Shown here in pieces: positions 9,101 to 18,094 of a DNA stretch of 64,000 nt. The stretch is from JAPPHA01 sp965220985. GTDB taxonomy: Bacteria; Pseudomonadota; Alphaproteobacteria; Rhodobacterales; Rhodobacteraceae. The translations under genes and the position numbers were made by a program. Under the pieces are notes generated by a model. It worked only from the letters and a program-made list of their open reading frames with translations, had not been told where the DNA came from and searched no databases. Positions within the stretch are counted from its first letter, which is position 1; the number at the start of each line of letters is the position of its first letter. The stretch is from contig OZ244854.1 in the NCBI GenBank assembly GCA_965220985.1, positions 1,364,001 through 1,428,000 on the forward strand. Direction: 5' to 3'.

Positions 9101-10210
9101 ATGAGACCATCTCTTTTGATTCTGGCCGGCGACGGCATCGGACCGGAGGTCATGGAGCAGGTCAAGCGGGTGATTGCCTGGTTCGAGGATCGCAGGGGGA
9201 TCGGCTTCGATGTGTCCGAGGCGTTGCTGGGCGGCGCATCTTACGACGTGCACGGGACTCCGCTGACTGACGATGTCATGAACGAGGCCGATCAGGCCGA
9301 TGCGGTTCTGCTGGGCGCCGTTGGGGGTCCGGCCTATGACGATCTCGATTTCTCGCTCAAGCCCGAACGCGGATTGCTGCGCCTGCGCAAGGAGATGGAT
9401 CTCTACGCAAACCTCCGTCCGGCGCAGTGTTTCGATGCGCTGGCCGACCATTCGACCTTGAAACAGGAGGTCGTGGCGGGTCTCGACATCCTGATCGTGC
9501 GCGAACTGACGTCGGGCGTCTATTTCGGCGAACCTCGCGGCATCATCGAGGACAACGAAGGCGGACGGATCGGAATCAACACCCAAAGATACACCTCCTC
9601 GGAGATACAGCGGGTCGCGCGGTCCGCGTTCGAACTGGCACGTCGCCGCAACAACCGTGTGTGTTCCATGGACAAGGCAAATGTCATGGAATCTGGGGTG
9701 CTGTGGCGCGAGGAGGTCGACGCGATCCATGCCAGCGAGTATCCCGATGTGGAACTCTCGCACATGTATGCGGACAATGGCGCCATGCAGCTGGTTCGGG
9801 ACCCGAAACAGTTCGACGTCATCGTGACCGACAATCTCTTTGGCGACATATTGTCCGATTGTGCGGCGATGTTGACGGGCTCGCTGGGCATGTTGCCGTC
9901 AGCTTCGCTCGGTGAGGTGACCGAGAGCGGGCGTCCCAAGGCGCTGTATGAACCGGTGCACGGATCGGCGCCCGACATTGCAGGCCAGGGCGTTGCAAAT
10001 CCTCTCGCATGCCTGCTGAGTTTCGCGATGGCGCTCAGATATTCCTTTGACCAGGGTTCGGAAGCGGCCCGACTCGAACAGTCGATCGAGGCCGTTCTGG
10101 CACAAGGCATTCGGACCCGTGATCTGATCCAGGGGACAGACGACGTGCAGCCTGTTTCGACCACAGAGATGGGCGATGCGGTCATTTCGGCGCTTGAGGA
10201 GAGCCTTTGA
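9101..10210 (+). CDS. leuB: 3-isopropylmalate dehydrogenase
   Basis: NAD-dependent oxidative decarboxylase that makes 2-oxoisocaproate in leucine biosynthesis. The protein has LLILAGDGIGPEVM at the N-terminus, the substrate-binding ERGLLRLRKEM and NLRPAQCF stretches, VRELTSGVYFGEPRG, the metal-binding DNLFGDILSD, and YEPVHGSAPDIAGQGVANP. Three ATGs (9089, 9098, 9101) are in frame; a GGAG at 9091-9094 fits 9101 best, giving MRPSLLIL. Length is about 369 residues, normal for the family. It is the last gene of the leuC-leuD-leuB group. Confidence 0.96.
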   Translation: MRPSLLILAGDGIGPEVMEQVKRVIAWFEDRRGIGFDVSEALLGGASYDVHGTPLTDDVMNEADQADAVLLGAVGGPAYDDLDFSLKPERGLLRLRKEMDLYANLRPAQCFDALADHSTLKQEVVAGLDILIVRELTSGVYFGEPRGIIEDNEGGRIGINTQRYTSSEIQRVARSAFELARRRNNRVCSMDKANVMESGVLWREEVDAIHASEYPDVELSHMYADNGAMQLVRDPKQFDVIVTDNLFGDILSDCAAMLTGSLGMLPSASLGEVTESGRPKALYEPVHGSAPDIAGQGVANPLACLLSFAMALRYSFDQGSEAARLEQSIEAVLAQGIRTRDLIQGTDDVQPVSTTEMGDAVISALEESL

Positions 10211-10384
10211 GGCGACCACATTCCGGTTCGCTGGATCCCACGTCACGAATGACTCCATGGAGACTCGCCGCCGCCAACGGACGGGGTTGTTCATCTCACG
10301 GCAGTTGAACTGGCCTTGTCGCGGTTGCGCTTCCCGTGAGATGATCATGCGCGAAAAGAATTCGCGTTCGCTCAGGAGGGTGCC

Positions 10385-11536
10385 ATGAACCAAATCAGCG
10401 ACACGCCGAGACTGACACTCGGAATCGAGGAAGAGTATCTGATCGTTGATACTGAAACCCGCGATCTGGTTCGTGAACCGGATCCAGCGTTCATGGACAC
10501 CTGTCGGGAACTCTCAGGCGATCACGTCACGAATGAATACCTGCAGTGTCAGGTTGAAGTCGGCACACCGCCTGTGGCGACAATCGCCGAAGCCCGGCAA
10601 TCACTCGCCGGTCTTCGCGAGGCCGTCAGCACCTCAGCCAAAAAGTTCGGTTATGCGCCGATAGCGGCCTCCACGCATCCGTTTGCCAAATGGCGCGAAC
10701 AGACTCACACCCGCAAGGAACGTTACGATGTCTTGCGCATGGACCTTGGTCAGACGATCCGGCGAATGCTGATTTGCGGAATGCACGTGCATCTGGAAAT
10801 CGAGAACCGCGAACTCAGAATCGATATCATGAACCAGGTCACGTATTTCCTGCCGCATCTCCTGGCTCTGTCTTGCTCATCGCCGTTCTGGGAGGGCGAA
10901 GACACTTCGCTTTCGTCCTATCGGTTATCGGTCTTCAGTTCACTGCCGCGATCGGGACTTCCGGATCAGCTGGTCTCCTACGGCGAGTACGAACGACTCG
11001 TTGCGCAGCTCGTTGGCGCCGGGTGCCTGGAAGACGCATCCAAGATTTGGTGGGACATTCGCCCGTCAGCCAAGTTTCCGACGCTTGAGCAAAGGATCAC
11101 CGATGTCTGCAGCCGCCTGGATGACGCTCTGTGCGTCGCGGCGACTTACCAGTCATTGGTGGCGTTCTTGCTGACGCTCCGATCCGGCAACCAGCGGTGG
11201 CGCCAGTACCCGTCGACCCTGATCGAGGAAAACCGCTGGCGTGGCCAACGGTACGGGACCAAAGGGATGATGGTCGATCACGGCAAGGCCAAGCTGGTTC
11301 CTTACAAGGACCTGGCAGAGGAACTAATGGAACTGCTCGGCGAGGGCGCCAAAGAGCTGGGGTGCGAGAACGAGCTGCTGCACATGCGCAAGATCGTTCA
11401 GGACGGAACCTCTGCCGATCGGCAACGCCGGGTACGAGAGGATGCACTTGACGCAGGAGCCACCTCCGAAGAGGCCATGCGAAACGTCGTCGATCACTTG
11501 GTCGCCGAGTTTCTGGAGGGTGTGACCGACGCCTGA
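10385..11536 (+). CDS. YbdK-type carboxylate-amine ligase (glutamate-cysteine ligase family 2)
   Basis: A 383-residue ATP-dependent carboxylate-amine ligase of the GCS2 family. E. coli YbdK shows only weak gamma-glutamylcysteine ligase activity, so the physiological product is uncertain. Recognisable blocks are LTLGIEEEYLIVD, the NEYLQCQVEVGTPP substrate strand, AASTHPFAKW, ICGMHVHLEI (metal site), SSYRL, WWDIRPSAKFPTLEQRI and ENRWRGQRYG. The start is supported by AGGAGGGT seven bases upstream. tRNA-Pro follows 58 bases after the stop. The last 25 codons of this gene plus the tRNA recur in decayed form at 24758-24970. Confidence 0.9.
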   Translation: MNQISDTPRLTLGIEEEYLIVDTETRDLVREPDPAFMDTCRELSGDHVTNEYLQCQVEVGTPPVATIAEARQSLAGLREAVSTSAKKFGYAPIAASTHPFAKWREQTHTRKERYDVLRMDLGQTIRRMLICGMHVHLEIENRELRIDIMNQVTYFLPHLLALSCSSPFWEGEDTSLSSYRLSVFSSLPRSGLPDQLVSYGEYERLVAQLVGAGCLEDASKIWWDIRPSAKFPTLEQRITDVCSRLDDALCVAATYQSLVAFLLTLRSGNQRWRQYPSTLIEENRWRGQRYGTKGMMVDHGKAKLVPYKDLAEELMELLGEGAKELGCENELLHMRKIVQDGTSADRQRRVREDALDAGATSEEAMRNVVDHLVAEFLEGVTDA

Positions 11537-11594
11537 ATCGGGCTTGTTTTTTGAGGACCACGGCCTTAGATGTCTCGGTCTCGCAAGAGAAATT

Positions 11595-11671
11595 CGGAGT
11601 GTAGCTCAGCCTGGTAGAGCACTGTCTTCGGGAGGCAGGGGTCGTGAGTTCAAATCTCGCCACTCCGACCA
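11595..11671 (+). tRNA. tRNA-Pro (anticodon CGG)
   Basis: A full cloverleaf can be drawn. Acceptor CGGAGTG pairs with CACTCCG (11661-11667), followed by A and a genome-encoded CCA. The D arm is GCTC/GAGC. The anticodon stem CTGTC/GGCAG encloses loop TTCGGGA with anticodon CGG, and the T arm contains GTTCAAATC. It lies just downstream of ybdK and marks the left edge of a 13-kb accessory segment. Confidence 0.96.
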
Positions 11672-12569
11672 ATGGATCAGGTACTTGCGATTTCCATGCT
11701 GCCTGATTCGGGCGGGTGCCGATTCATGAGGGCGTGAAGGCGTTGTCCCCGCGAGTTCCCATGGGCAGCGACCGTACTGAGCGCTCGCCGCGCTGTCCCA
11801 TCAACTCGCCCGTGTTGTCGTTCGGTCCCAACGGAGAGCGCGGTGCGGAGCATTTCGCGCGACGCGCTGAGTCTTCGAGGCGCCGCGGCTGAACGAGGTC
11901 GATGTCGGGAGCGGGCTGGACAACGGGCCCACAACCAATGCACGCTGCGGCAGCCGACCCCCTTCCGGTCTCTCACGATGGCTGCCCTGGTCGATGGACG
12001 AAAACAGTCGCCAAAAACTCGCGGCCCCGCGGTGACATCGGACGACACTGTCGCGTGACGTCATTGCTGTCGAGGCTTCACCATCGGTGAGCTGATGCTG
12101 ATGTCGGAGCTGGCCGTGTCCTCCCCGCAGCGGTCACAAGACGGCCTTGCGTGCCATCTGCTGGGTCAAGCCAGACGGCGAACTCAAGATCAGGATGGCA
12201 GAGGTCACCATGCCCAAGAAGCATCGGGGCGGGATTGTCACCCTGCCGCCGGCGTGATCGGGATCATTGTCGTCCAGGCCCTCGGCATTCGGTCCAGAGA
12301 CCGGTTCGCCGATTGCGTCGATGTCGCCGGGCTGACACGCGGCACAACTTTTTGCCCGCACTGATTGAACCGCCCGTCGAAGCTGGTGCCTCCATGCAAC
12401 GATGTGGAGAGAGTCCGGATGGATGGTCCAATTTCGGAACAACGCATGGCAGCGGCTGCTGTGATGCCGGGAGAGACAGCGCCCAACCGAAAAACGCAGG
12501 TGATCGTGCCGGAGCCGCACTTCAGACCTGCTGGGCGGCTTGTTTTCAATTCCACGTGCATCTTGTTGT
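11672..12569. other. Degenerate spacer at left edge of catabolic island
   Basis: About 900 bases between tRNA-Pro and the HutC-family regulator. Short overlapping frames on both strands carry no recognisable domain; the stretch has the appearance of decayed coding DNA. No integrase or transposase fragment was identified. Confidence 0.4.
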
Positions 12570-12581
12570 AGGTCTAGACCT
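12570..12581. promoter_or_regulatory. Candidate HutC-type operator of the GntR gene
   Basis: AGGTCTAGACCT is a perfect 12-base palindrome 20 bases before the start of the GntR/HutC-family gene. Its core GTCTAGAC fits the GT-N-TA-N-AC consensus described for HutC-subfamily operators. A related core is found upstream of tctC at 15039. Autoregulation is inferred. Confidence 0.6.
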
Positions 12582-12601
12582 TTGACGATCGGAATACGGT
12601 C

Positions 12602-13396
12602 ATGAAGCGCAACCTTCAGTCAATGCGCCAGCAAGACGTGCCCCTGCACGCGGAAGTCGCTGCGGTCTTGCGCCACCAGATCCTTTACGGGGACTTGCCC
12701 TACGGATCAAAACTCCCGGCTTTGAGGGAACTGACTGAAACCCTTGGCGTGGCCCGCATGACGATCATTCAGGCAATGAACACGCTCGAGGACGAAGGCC
12801 TGATCGAACGTTATTCCGGGCGTGGAACCTTTGTGCAGAAGGTCTGCGTGCCGGAACGGTACAAACTGCAGATGCATGCTGAGATCTCGCAGATCTATGC
12901 GATGGTGTCGCAGCTTCAAGTGGATGTGAAAGGCAAGAATGCCGCTGCGGAGAATGTCCAGATCGAGGATCGTGCCTATCGGTTGATCAAGCGGACTCAC
13001 TTGATGAACGGCAAGCCATTTTGCCAAGTTGCGGTGCATCTGGACCAGGCGGTCTTCGATCTGGCACCCGAACGTTTCCTGTCTGAAATTGCTGTCAGCG
13101 TGCTTGAAGATCTGGGCGTCGAGGTGATCTCGGCGAAGCAGAAAATCACGATTTCCTATGCTGATTTTGATCTGGCAGCGTCACTGGGCATCCAGGTGAA
13201 CTCGGCGGTTTTCCGAGTGGTACGCCAGTTCTTTGATGAATCCGGCAACATGATCTATTCCGCGCTGCTCGTCTATCCTGGTGACCTGCTTGAGCTTGAA
13301 ATTGACTTTGCGTTGCCGATGAAGTCCAACCGAGAGAGTTCGAACACTGCCTCTTCCCGACTTTGCTCCTCAGGCAGGACCAAGTTCCAAGACTAA
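12602..13396 (+). CDS. GntR/HutC-family transcriptional regulator
   Basis: A 264-residue cytosolic regulator. Residues 12-80 form the winged-helix DNA-binding domain (LHAEVAAVLRHQILYGDLPYGSKLPALRELTETLGVARMTI in the usual GntR register, then NTLEDEGLIERYSGRGTFV). Residues about 95-240 form a UTRA ligand-binding domain (AYRLIKRTHLMNGKPFC...LVYPGDLLELEIDF). UTRA proteins bind small catabolic ligands and usually repress neighbouring operons. The palindrome just upstream and the similar half at the tct promoter suggest it controls itself and the transporter operon. The serine-rich C-terminal tail is not a family feature. Confidence 0.88.
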   Translation: MKRNLQSMRQQDVPLHAEVAAVLRHQILYGDLPYGSKLPALRELTETLGVARMTIIQAMNTLEDEGLIERYSGRGTFVQKVCVPERYKLQMHAEISQIYAMVSQLQVDVKGKNAAAENVQIEDRAYRLIKRTHLMNGKPFCQVAVHLDQAVFDLAPERFLSEIAVSVLEDLGVEVISAKQKITISYADFDLAASLGIQVNSAVFRVVRQFFDESGNMIYSALLVYPGDLLELEIDFALPMKSNRESSNTASSRLCSSGRTKFQD

Positions 13397-13635
13397 TGCG
13401 GGCTATGCAACCCGTGTCATTGCCGCCGAGGAACCGTCCTTGGTTGCCGCCGCAGTGACGTCGGGGATGCTCGCTTCCGTTGGAGCAGGCTTTCCACCCA
13501 CGACTTGCGAGACCCGAAATCGAGCAGTCGAAGAAGCCGTTTTCTTGGGCGATCGGCTTTGGCATGATCCGGTTCCGGCGATTGTGACATTCTCAACCCG
13601 GGTCGGGGTGCGAAGCTGCCATGCAAGTCGAGATG

Positions 13636-14361
13636 TCATCCGTTGATGATGCCACCGTCGATGTTGATGACCTGACCGGTGATGTAAGAAGCGTCTTCGG
13701 ACAAGAGAAATGCCACCGTTCCCGCGATTTCAGAAGGTTCACCGAATCGTGCCATGGGTATGCTCGACAACAGCGCTTCCTTGCCGCGTGCCGCAATTAT
13801 CTTGTCTGACATCGGCGAGTTTATGATGCCAGGGGCGATGGCGTTTGAACGGATGCCCCTATGACCCAATTTGCGTGACAATGCGCGGGTGAGTCCGACG
13901 ATTGCCCCTTTCGCCATCGTGTAGGCGATGCCATCGATGTTGCCTCGGTTGAAGCCGAGCGACGACGCAAAAACGAAGGAGCTTCCGTCTGGCATTCTTG
14001 GCAGTACGGCCGACACGAGATCATAGGCATTGCTTGCGTTGTTCTGAAGGGTCTCGTCATAGACACTGCGACTCGCCGACGTCAGATCATGTGCCACGAA
14101 AATGCCGGCCATGTGGACCAGTGCTTCGACCCGGTCGCCAGCGCCGACCAGTCCCAATTGGCAGTCGACGAAATCAGTCAAACGAGATTCCGCAAAGGTT
14201 GTGTCGTCGGACAACTCGTCAGCAAGCGACTTGAGCCGGCCCGCGTCAACATCCACGAGGTGCAGTCGCCATTTGTCACGCGACAGCCGCTTTGCGACCT
14301 GCGTTCCGATCACGCCGGTGGCCCCGGTGATCACCACGGTCTTCTTGCTTTCCGTGCTCAT
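13636..14361 (-). CDS. SDR-family NAD(P)-dependent oxidoreductase
   Basis: A 241-residue classical short-chain dehydrogenase. It has TGATGVIGTQVAKRL (nucleotide-binding glycine motif TGxxxxIG), HMAGIF in the place of NNAG, ASSLGFN with the catalytic Ser, and YTMAKGAIVG with the YxxxK pair, then IAPGIINSPMSD and GQVINIDGGIING. The substrate cannot be inferred. It lies convergent to the GntR gene and divergent to the tct operon. Its start codon overlaps the stop of a short broken frame upstream (14358-14606). Confidence 0.88.
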   Translation of the reverse strand: MSTESKKTVVITGATGVIGTQVAKRLSRDKWRLHLVDVDAGRLKSLADELSDDTTFAESRLTDFVDCQLGLVGAGDRVEALVHMAGIFVAHDLTSASRSVYDETLQNNASNAYDLVSAVLPRMPDGSSFVFASSLGFNRGNIDGIAYTMAKGAIVGLTRALSRKLGHRGIRSNAIAPGIINSPMSDKIIAARGKEALLSSIPMARFGEPSEIAGTVAFLLSEDASYITGQVINIDGGIING

Positions 14362-14606
14362 GCTTTCGGCCCCTCCTTTTGTTCATGGCTGCTGCCCTGC
14401 GCCGCCATTCGGCTCCCGAACTCGATGCGTTCCTGAAGTCGTTTTCGAAAATCGGGGTTGCCAATCGACATCGCGATGCTGTCTGCCGCACACGCAAGGG
14501 AGGCGGTCCCGATGGCGTTGATGCCGACGTAAACCGTTATCTGGAAACGATTTCAAGCAGAACTTGCCAGCACGCCGAAGAGGTCGGGCCGCTCCACAAA
14601 AAGCAT
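14358..14606 (-). pseudogene. Short broken frame upstream of SDR gene
   Basis: An ATG at 14606 with a GGAGG ribosome site opens a frame that meets a TGA after 17 codons. It continues in the same frame for about 60 codons (VYVGINAIGTASLACAADS and onward) and ends in a TGA overlapping the SDR start (GCATGA). Overlap with the SDR start suggests a former operon partner disrupted by one nonsense change. No family was recognised, and it could be a chance frame. Confidence 0.3.
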
Positions 14607-15011
14607 GAATCCTCCATTCAGTCTCTCGAAGCGATGTCGGTTTGGCCTTTCGCGTCACGAAAAAGCAAGGCAGCGGACGGCCAATCGCTGGCCCCTTGTG
14701 CGCGTTTCCGCTCGACCGGGCGGACGCTGCCTCGTTCGTGCTTCCTGAGTTGCCCTGGCAATCCGGCAAGCGGCGACGCTTGAGCGGGTTTGCCGCATGC
14801 TCGCCGCATGCGCCATTCCAATGGTGACAAAACATCGAAACCCGACGAAACTCAACGCCCTTGAATGAGCGTGGCCGGACCGAGCGATCCAGCCCGCGCA
14901 CCATGCTGGAAGGCCGCTCGAGAAACGGATGCACGAGTCGTCAGAATCGCGGACGTTTTCGGTCGGACAGGCCGATTTTCGGACGAAGTCCGGGCGCGAC
15001 CTGAAACGTGC
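14607..15011. other. Intergenic stretch between SDR gene and tct promoter
   Basis: About 400 bases; the frames present are unlike any protein I know. The 3' end leads into the tctC promoter with TTGACA at 15012-15017. Confidence 0.4.
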
Positions 15012-15050
15012 TTGACAAACCCGCATTCTTGAATAAAGGTTTAGACATCT
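15012..15050 (+). promoter_or_regulatory. Promoter and HutC-type operator of the tct operon
   Basis: A clean -35 box TTGACA (15012-15017) is followed at suitable spacing by an A/T-rich -10 region around 15033-15039. Overlapping its end is GTTTAGAC (15039-15046), matching the GT-N-TA-N-AC HutC consensus and the palindrome before the GntR gene. Its placement over the promoter fits repression by the nearby regulator. Confidence 0.55.
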
Positions 15051-15089
15051 AGCCCTTTGCACGGCTTGATGCAAAACTGGGAGATTTCC

Positions 15090-16055
15090 ATGAACAAGCT
15101 AACCAAACTCGTTGCAGCCGTTCTTGCAACGTTGAGTGTCAGTGCAGGTGTCGCGCTGGCCGAATATCCGGAGAAACCGATCACGGTCGTCGTTTCGTTT
15201 GCCGCAGGCGGCAATGCCGACATCCTCGCGCGCCTGTCAGCCGAAGCCATGAGCGTGGAACTGGGTGTTCCGATCAACGTGATCAACAAGCCGGGCGGGG
15301 CACACATTCCGGCCACGATGAGCGTCGTGGAGGCGCCGGCCGATGGCTACACCATTTTCAACTGGTCACCGCCCAGCTTCATGGTCGTTCCGCTGACCAG
15401 GGCCGTGCCGTACAACGTCAAGGAAGACTTCACGCCGATCTACGCCCTGGCAACGGCATCCAACGCCCTCTACGTGCGCAAGGACAGCCCTTACAACACG
15501 TTCGAGGAATTCATCGAGGGTGCCAAGGCCGAAAAGCTGAGCATGGGTGTCAACAACCTGGGCGCGCCACCAAACCTGAGCGCGGTCCAACTTGCTTCCG
15601 AGTTCGGTCTTGAATTCAAGACCATCGCCTTGAAAACCGTCCCTGCGACCATGACCGGACTGATCGGCGGACAGGTCGATGTAGCCGTCGGTCAGGTTGC
15701 ATCCTTCAATGCGTTCAAGGACGACGTTCGTCCTCTGATCATTCTGGACAACAACCGCCAGCCATACTTCGAAGATCGTTTGCCCGGTATCCGTACAGTT
15801 GGCGAAGCGTTTCCGGGGAAAGAGGCCGGCGTTTGGGTTCGTGGTGGATTTGCCGTCAAGTCGGGCACTCCTCAGGAAATCGTGGACCGACTTGTTGCGG
15901 CATCGGCAGTGCTGAACACGCCCGAGTTCATTGCCAAGGTTCCACCTGGAATTGACACTGAGTATGTTTCGGGCGCAGCCGTGTCCGACCTGATTCAGGA
16001 AGGTGTCGACCTCTACGCTCCGATCCTCGACGGTCTTGGCTTGTTGCACAAGTGA
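15090..16055 (+). CDS. tctC: TctC-family tripartite tricarboxylate transporter substrate-binding protein
   Basis: Periplasmic binding protein of a TTT (tripartite tricarboxylate) system, 321 residues. The ATG at 15090 follows GGGAG by a normal spacer and opens a signal peptide (MNKLTKLVAAVLATLSVSAGVALA). Mature protein: EYPEKPITVVVSFAAGGNADILAR, the usual TctC opening with the carboxylate-binding loop, then VINKPGGAH and a PADGYT turn. TTT binding proteins take dicarboxylates, tricarboxylates or aromatic and sugar acids. It is the first gene of a tctC-tctB-tctA-sulfatase transcription unit, followed by a strong hairpin that probably protects the upstream mRNA. Confidence 0.93.
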   Translation: MNKLTKLVAAVLATLSVSAGVALAEYPEKPITVVVSFAAGGNADILARLSAEAMSVELGVPINVINKPGGAHIPATMSVVEAPADGYTIFNWSPPSFMVVPLTRAVPYNVKEDFTPIYALATASNALYVRKDSPYNTFEEFIEGAKAEKLSMGVNNLGAPPNLSAVQLASEFGLEFKTIALKTVPATMTGLIGGQVDVAVGQVASFNAFKDDVRPLIILDNNRQPYFEDRLPGIRTVGEAFPGKEAGVWVRGGFAVKSGTPQEIVDRLVAASAVLNTPEFIAKVPPGIDTEYVSGAAVSDLIQEGVDLYAPILDGLGLLHK

Positions 16056-16069
16056 CCTCGCATCAACTT

Positions 16070-16090
16070 GCGCCGCCGGCTCGGCGGCGC
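16070..16090 (+). promoter_or_regulatory. Intercistronic hairpin between tctC and tctB
   Basis: GCGCCGCC and GGCGGCGC form a perfect 8-base-pair stem around a 5-base loop. There is no T-tract, so a processing or stabilising stem that raises binding-protein level relative to the membrane subunits is more likely than a terminator. Confidence 0.6.
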
Positions 16091-16127
16091 AGGACCCCAT
16101 CCCGATTTCATTGTCAAAGGAGTCGTC

Positions 16128-16586
16128 ATGCTGTCTCAGCGACTGGCAAACATTGCCTTCATGGTGTTGGTGCTCGGACTGTGCGCATACTTGGCGGTTC
16201 TGGCGCAGGGTTTTCAAGCTGCAGGACTGCTGGCGAGTTCAGGACTTCCGTCGAGTTTCTTTCCGCATCTCACGCTCGGCTTCATGGCCGTTTGCGCGGT
16301 GGGCGTACTGGTCACGTATGTCTCAAAGGGCAAGGCGGACGACAAGGAGGCCGAGAACGTCTACGATGAACCTGCTGAGGCGCGACGCGGACTCCTGACG
16401 CTCGTCGCCGTGATCATCGGCTACTTCATCTGGCAAATTTTCGGATACATTCCAATGGCCGTCTTCCTCGCGGCTGCCACCGGGCTTGCAATGGGGGTTC
16501 GCAGCCCGATCATCTACGTCTCTGTCTACCTGATCTTCGGGTGCGTCTACGTGATCTTCACTCAAGTCCTGGGGACGCAATTCTGA
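16128..16586 (+). CDS. tctB: TctB-family small membrane subunit of TTT transporter
   Basis: A 152-residue membrane protein with four predicted helices (for example IAFMVLVLGLCAYLAVLA and MAVFLAAATGLAMGVR), as expected for TctB. The start at 16128 has GGAG nearby; the upstream in-frame extension is not family-like. A charged loop of about 30 residues (KGKADDKEAENVYDEPAEARR) separates the helix pairs. Its stop codon overlaps the start of tctA (TGATG), indicating translational coupling. Confidence 0.88.
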   Translation: MLSQRLANIAFMVLVLGLCAYLAVLAQGFQAAGLLASSGLPSSFFPHLTLGFMAVCAVGVLVTYVSKGKADDKEAENVYDEPAEARRGLLTLVAVIIGYFIWQIFGYIPMAVFLAAATGLAMGVRSPIIYVSVYLIFGCVYVIFTQVLGTQF

Positions 16587-18094
16587 TGTTTGAAGCTGCT
16601 GCAATCGCGTCCGCATTCTCGAATCTTGCCGATCCTTTCACGTTGCTTCTGCTGGTCGGCGGAATCGTCCTCGGCCTTGTCATCGGCATTCTGCCGGGCT
16701 TGGGTCCGCCCATCGCGATCGCCCTGGCGCTCCCGTTCACCTTCTACATGGATGCGGTTCCGTCACTGATCCTGCTCTTGGCAATTTACAACGCTGCCAT
16801 CTATGGCGGGTCAATTTCCGCCATTGCCGTCGGGATACCAGGGACCGGTGCGGCCATAGCCACCGTCCAGGACGGCAACGCGATGTTCAAGGCTGGCAAG
16901 GGCGGCGAAGCCCTGGGACTGTCTCTCGCAGGTTCGATCATCGGCGGTCTTGTGAGCGTCGTCTGCCTGACCTTCATCGCGCCGATTCTGGCGCAGGTGG
17001 CCATCAAGTTCGGACCACGCGAATTTCTGGCAATCAGCGTTTTTGGCGTCGTCGTGGTCGTGCGCGTTGCTGGGGCCAACATCTTCAAGGGCCTGTTGGT
17101 GGGCGCTCTCGGCATCTTCCTGACGACCTGGGGGCTGGACGAGCTGAACGGTGCTGAACGATATACATTTGGCACTTATCACCTGTATGAAGGCATCCCG
17201 CTGGTTCCATTTCTCGTGGGTCTGTTCGCAGTCTCCGAAGTTCTGATTGGCGCGGAAAAAGCGTTCAGGAAGGTCAAGTTCGATCAGACGAGCTTGACGG
17301 TAAAGCTGCCAGGAATGCAGACCCTGAAGCGACTCAAGGGCAACCTTGCGCGGTCTTCGCTGCTGGGCACAATCATCGGGATCATTCCAGGCGAAGGCGC
17401 GGCAGTCGCGGCGTTCTTCGCCTATTCCGAGGAAAAACGCCGGTCTAAAGAACCAGAAAAATTCGGCACCGGACACCCGGAAGGCATCGTCGCGCCGGAA
17501 ACCGCCAACAATGCGACCGTCGGTGGGGCGTTGATCCCGACGCTGACACTGGGGGTGCCGGGCAGTCCAGCAGCGGCCGTTCTGCTGGGCGCATTCCTGA
17601 TCCAGGGGCTTGCGCCGGGACCGACCCTCTTCGACGAGCGGCCCGACCTCATGTTCTCGTTGTTCATCGGTCTCTTCATCATCAACATCCTGCTTTTGTT
17701 CATCGGTCTTGTCACGATTCGGTTCGCGGCAAAGCTCATCATGGTGCCGATGACGGTGATTGTACCCGTCGTGCTGCTGCTGAGCGTAACGGGCATCTAT
17801 GCGGTGTCGAACAGCCTCTTCAACGTGGGCGTGCTGCTGGCTTCAGGTGTCCTTGGCTACGTGGTCCGAAAACTGGGCTATTCGATTGCACCGCTGTCGA
17901 TCGGCTTCGTTCTCGGGCACATACTTGAAAACTCGCTGCGCCAGTCAATCACGATAGCGGACGGCAGCATTGCCGAGTTTCTCAACACGCCGATCGGTCT
18001 TTGCATATATGCGGCGCTCATCCTGACGATTGTCTGGGGGCCTGCCATGTCCTGGATCAAGGGCCGGAGTGCTGGAAAGGTCGAGGACTCGTGA
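16586..18094 (+). CDS. tctA: TctA-family large membrane subunit of TTT transporter
   Basis: A 502-residue integral membrane protein carrying the conserved TctA signatures: GLVIGILPGLGPPIAIALALPFTF near the N-terminus, IYGGSISAIAVGIPGTGAA, and the second inverted-repeat copy GTIIGIIPGEGAAVAAF plus ETANNATVGGALIPTLTLGVPGSPAAAV. It forms the solute channel with TctB, driven by an ion gradient. It starts inside the tctB stop codon, and its own stop overlaps the sulfatase start (GTGA), so transporter and sulfatase are translated as a coupled set. Confidence 0.95.
   Translation: MFEAAAIASAFSNLADPFTLLLLVGGIVLGLVIGILPGLGPPIAIALALPFTFYMDAVPSLILLLAIYNAAIYGGSISAIAVGIPGTGAAIATVQDGNAMFKAGKGGEALGLSLAGSIIGGLVSVVCLTFIAPILAQVAIKFGPREFLAISVFGVVVVVRVAGANIFKGLLVGALGIFLTTWGLDELNGAERYTFGTYHLYEGIPLVPFLVGLFAVSEVLIGAEKAFRKVKFDQTSLTVKLPGMQTLKRLKGNLARSSLLGTIIGIIPGEGAAVAAFFAYSEEKRRSKEPEKFGTGHPEGIVAPETANNATVGGALIPTLTLGVPGSPAAAVLLGAFLIQGLAPGPTLFDERPDLMFSLFIGLFIINILLLFIGLVTIRFAAKLIMVPMTVIVPVVLLLSVTGIYAVSNSLFNVGVLLASGVLGYVVRKLGYSIAPLSIGFVLGHILENSLRQSITIADGSIAEFLNTPIGLCIYAALILTIVWGPAMSWIKGRSAGKVEDS

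Noticed and set aside
14383..14934. 183-codon minus-strand frame upstream of the SDR
   Set aside because: Cysteine- and arginine-rich composition typical of a wrong frame; another frame here gives better protein sequence.
16070..16090. Terminator after tctC
   Set aside because: The stem is strong, but no T-tract follows and tctB starts 37 bases later in the same operon.
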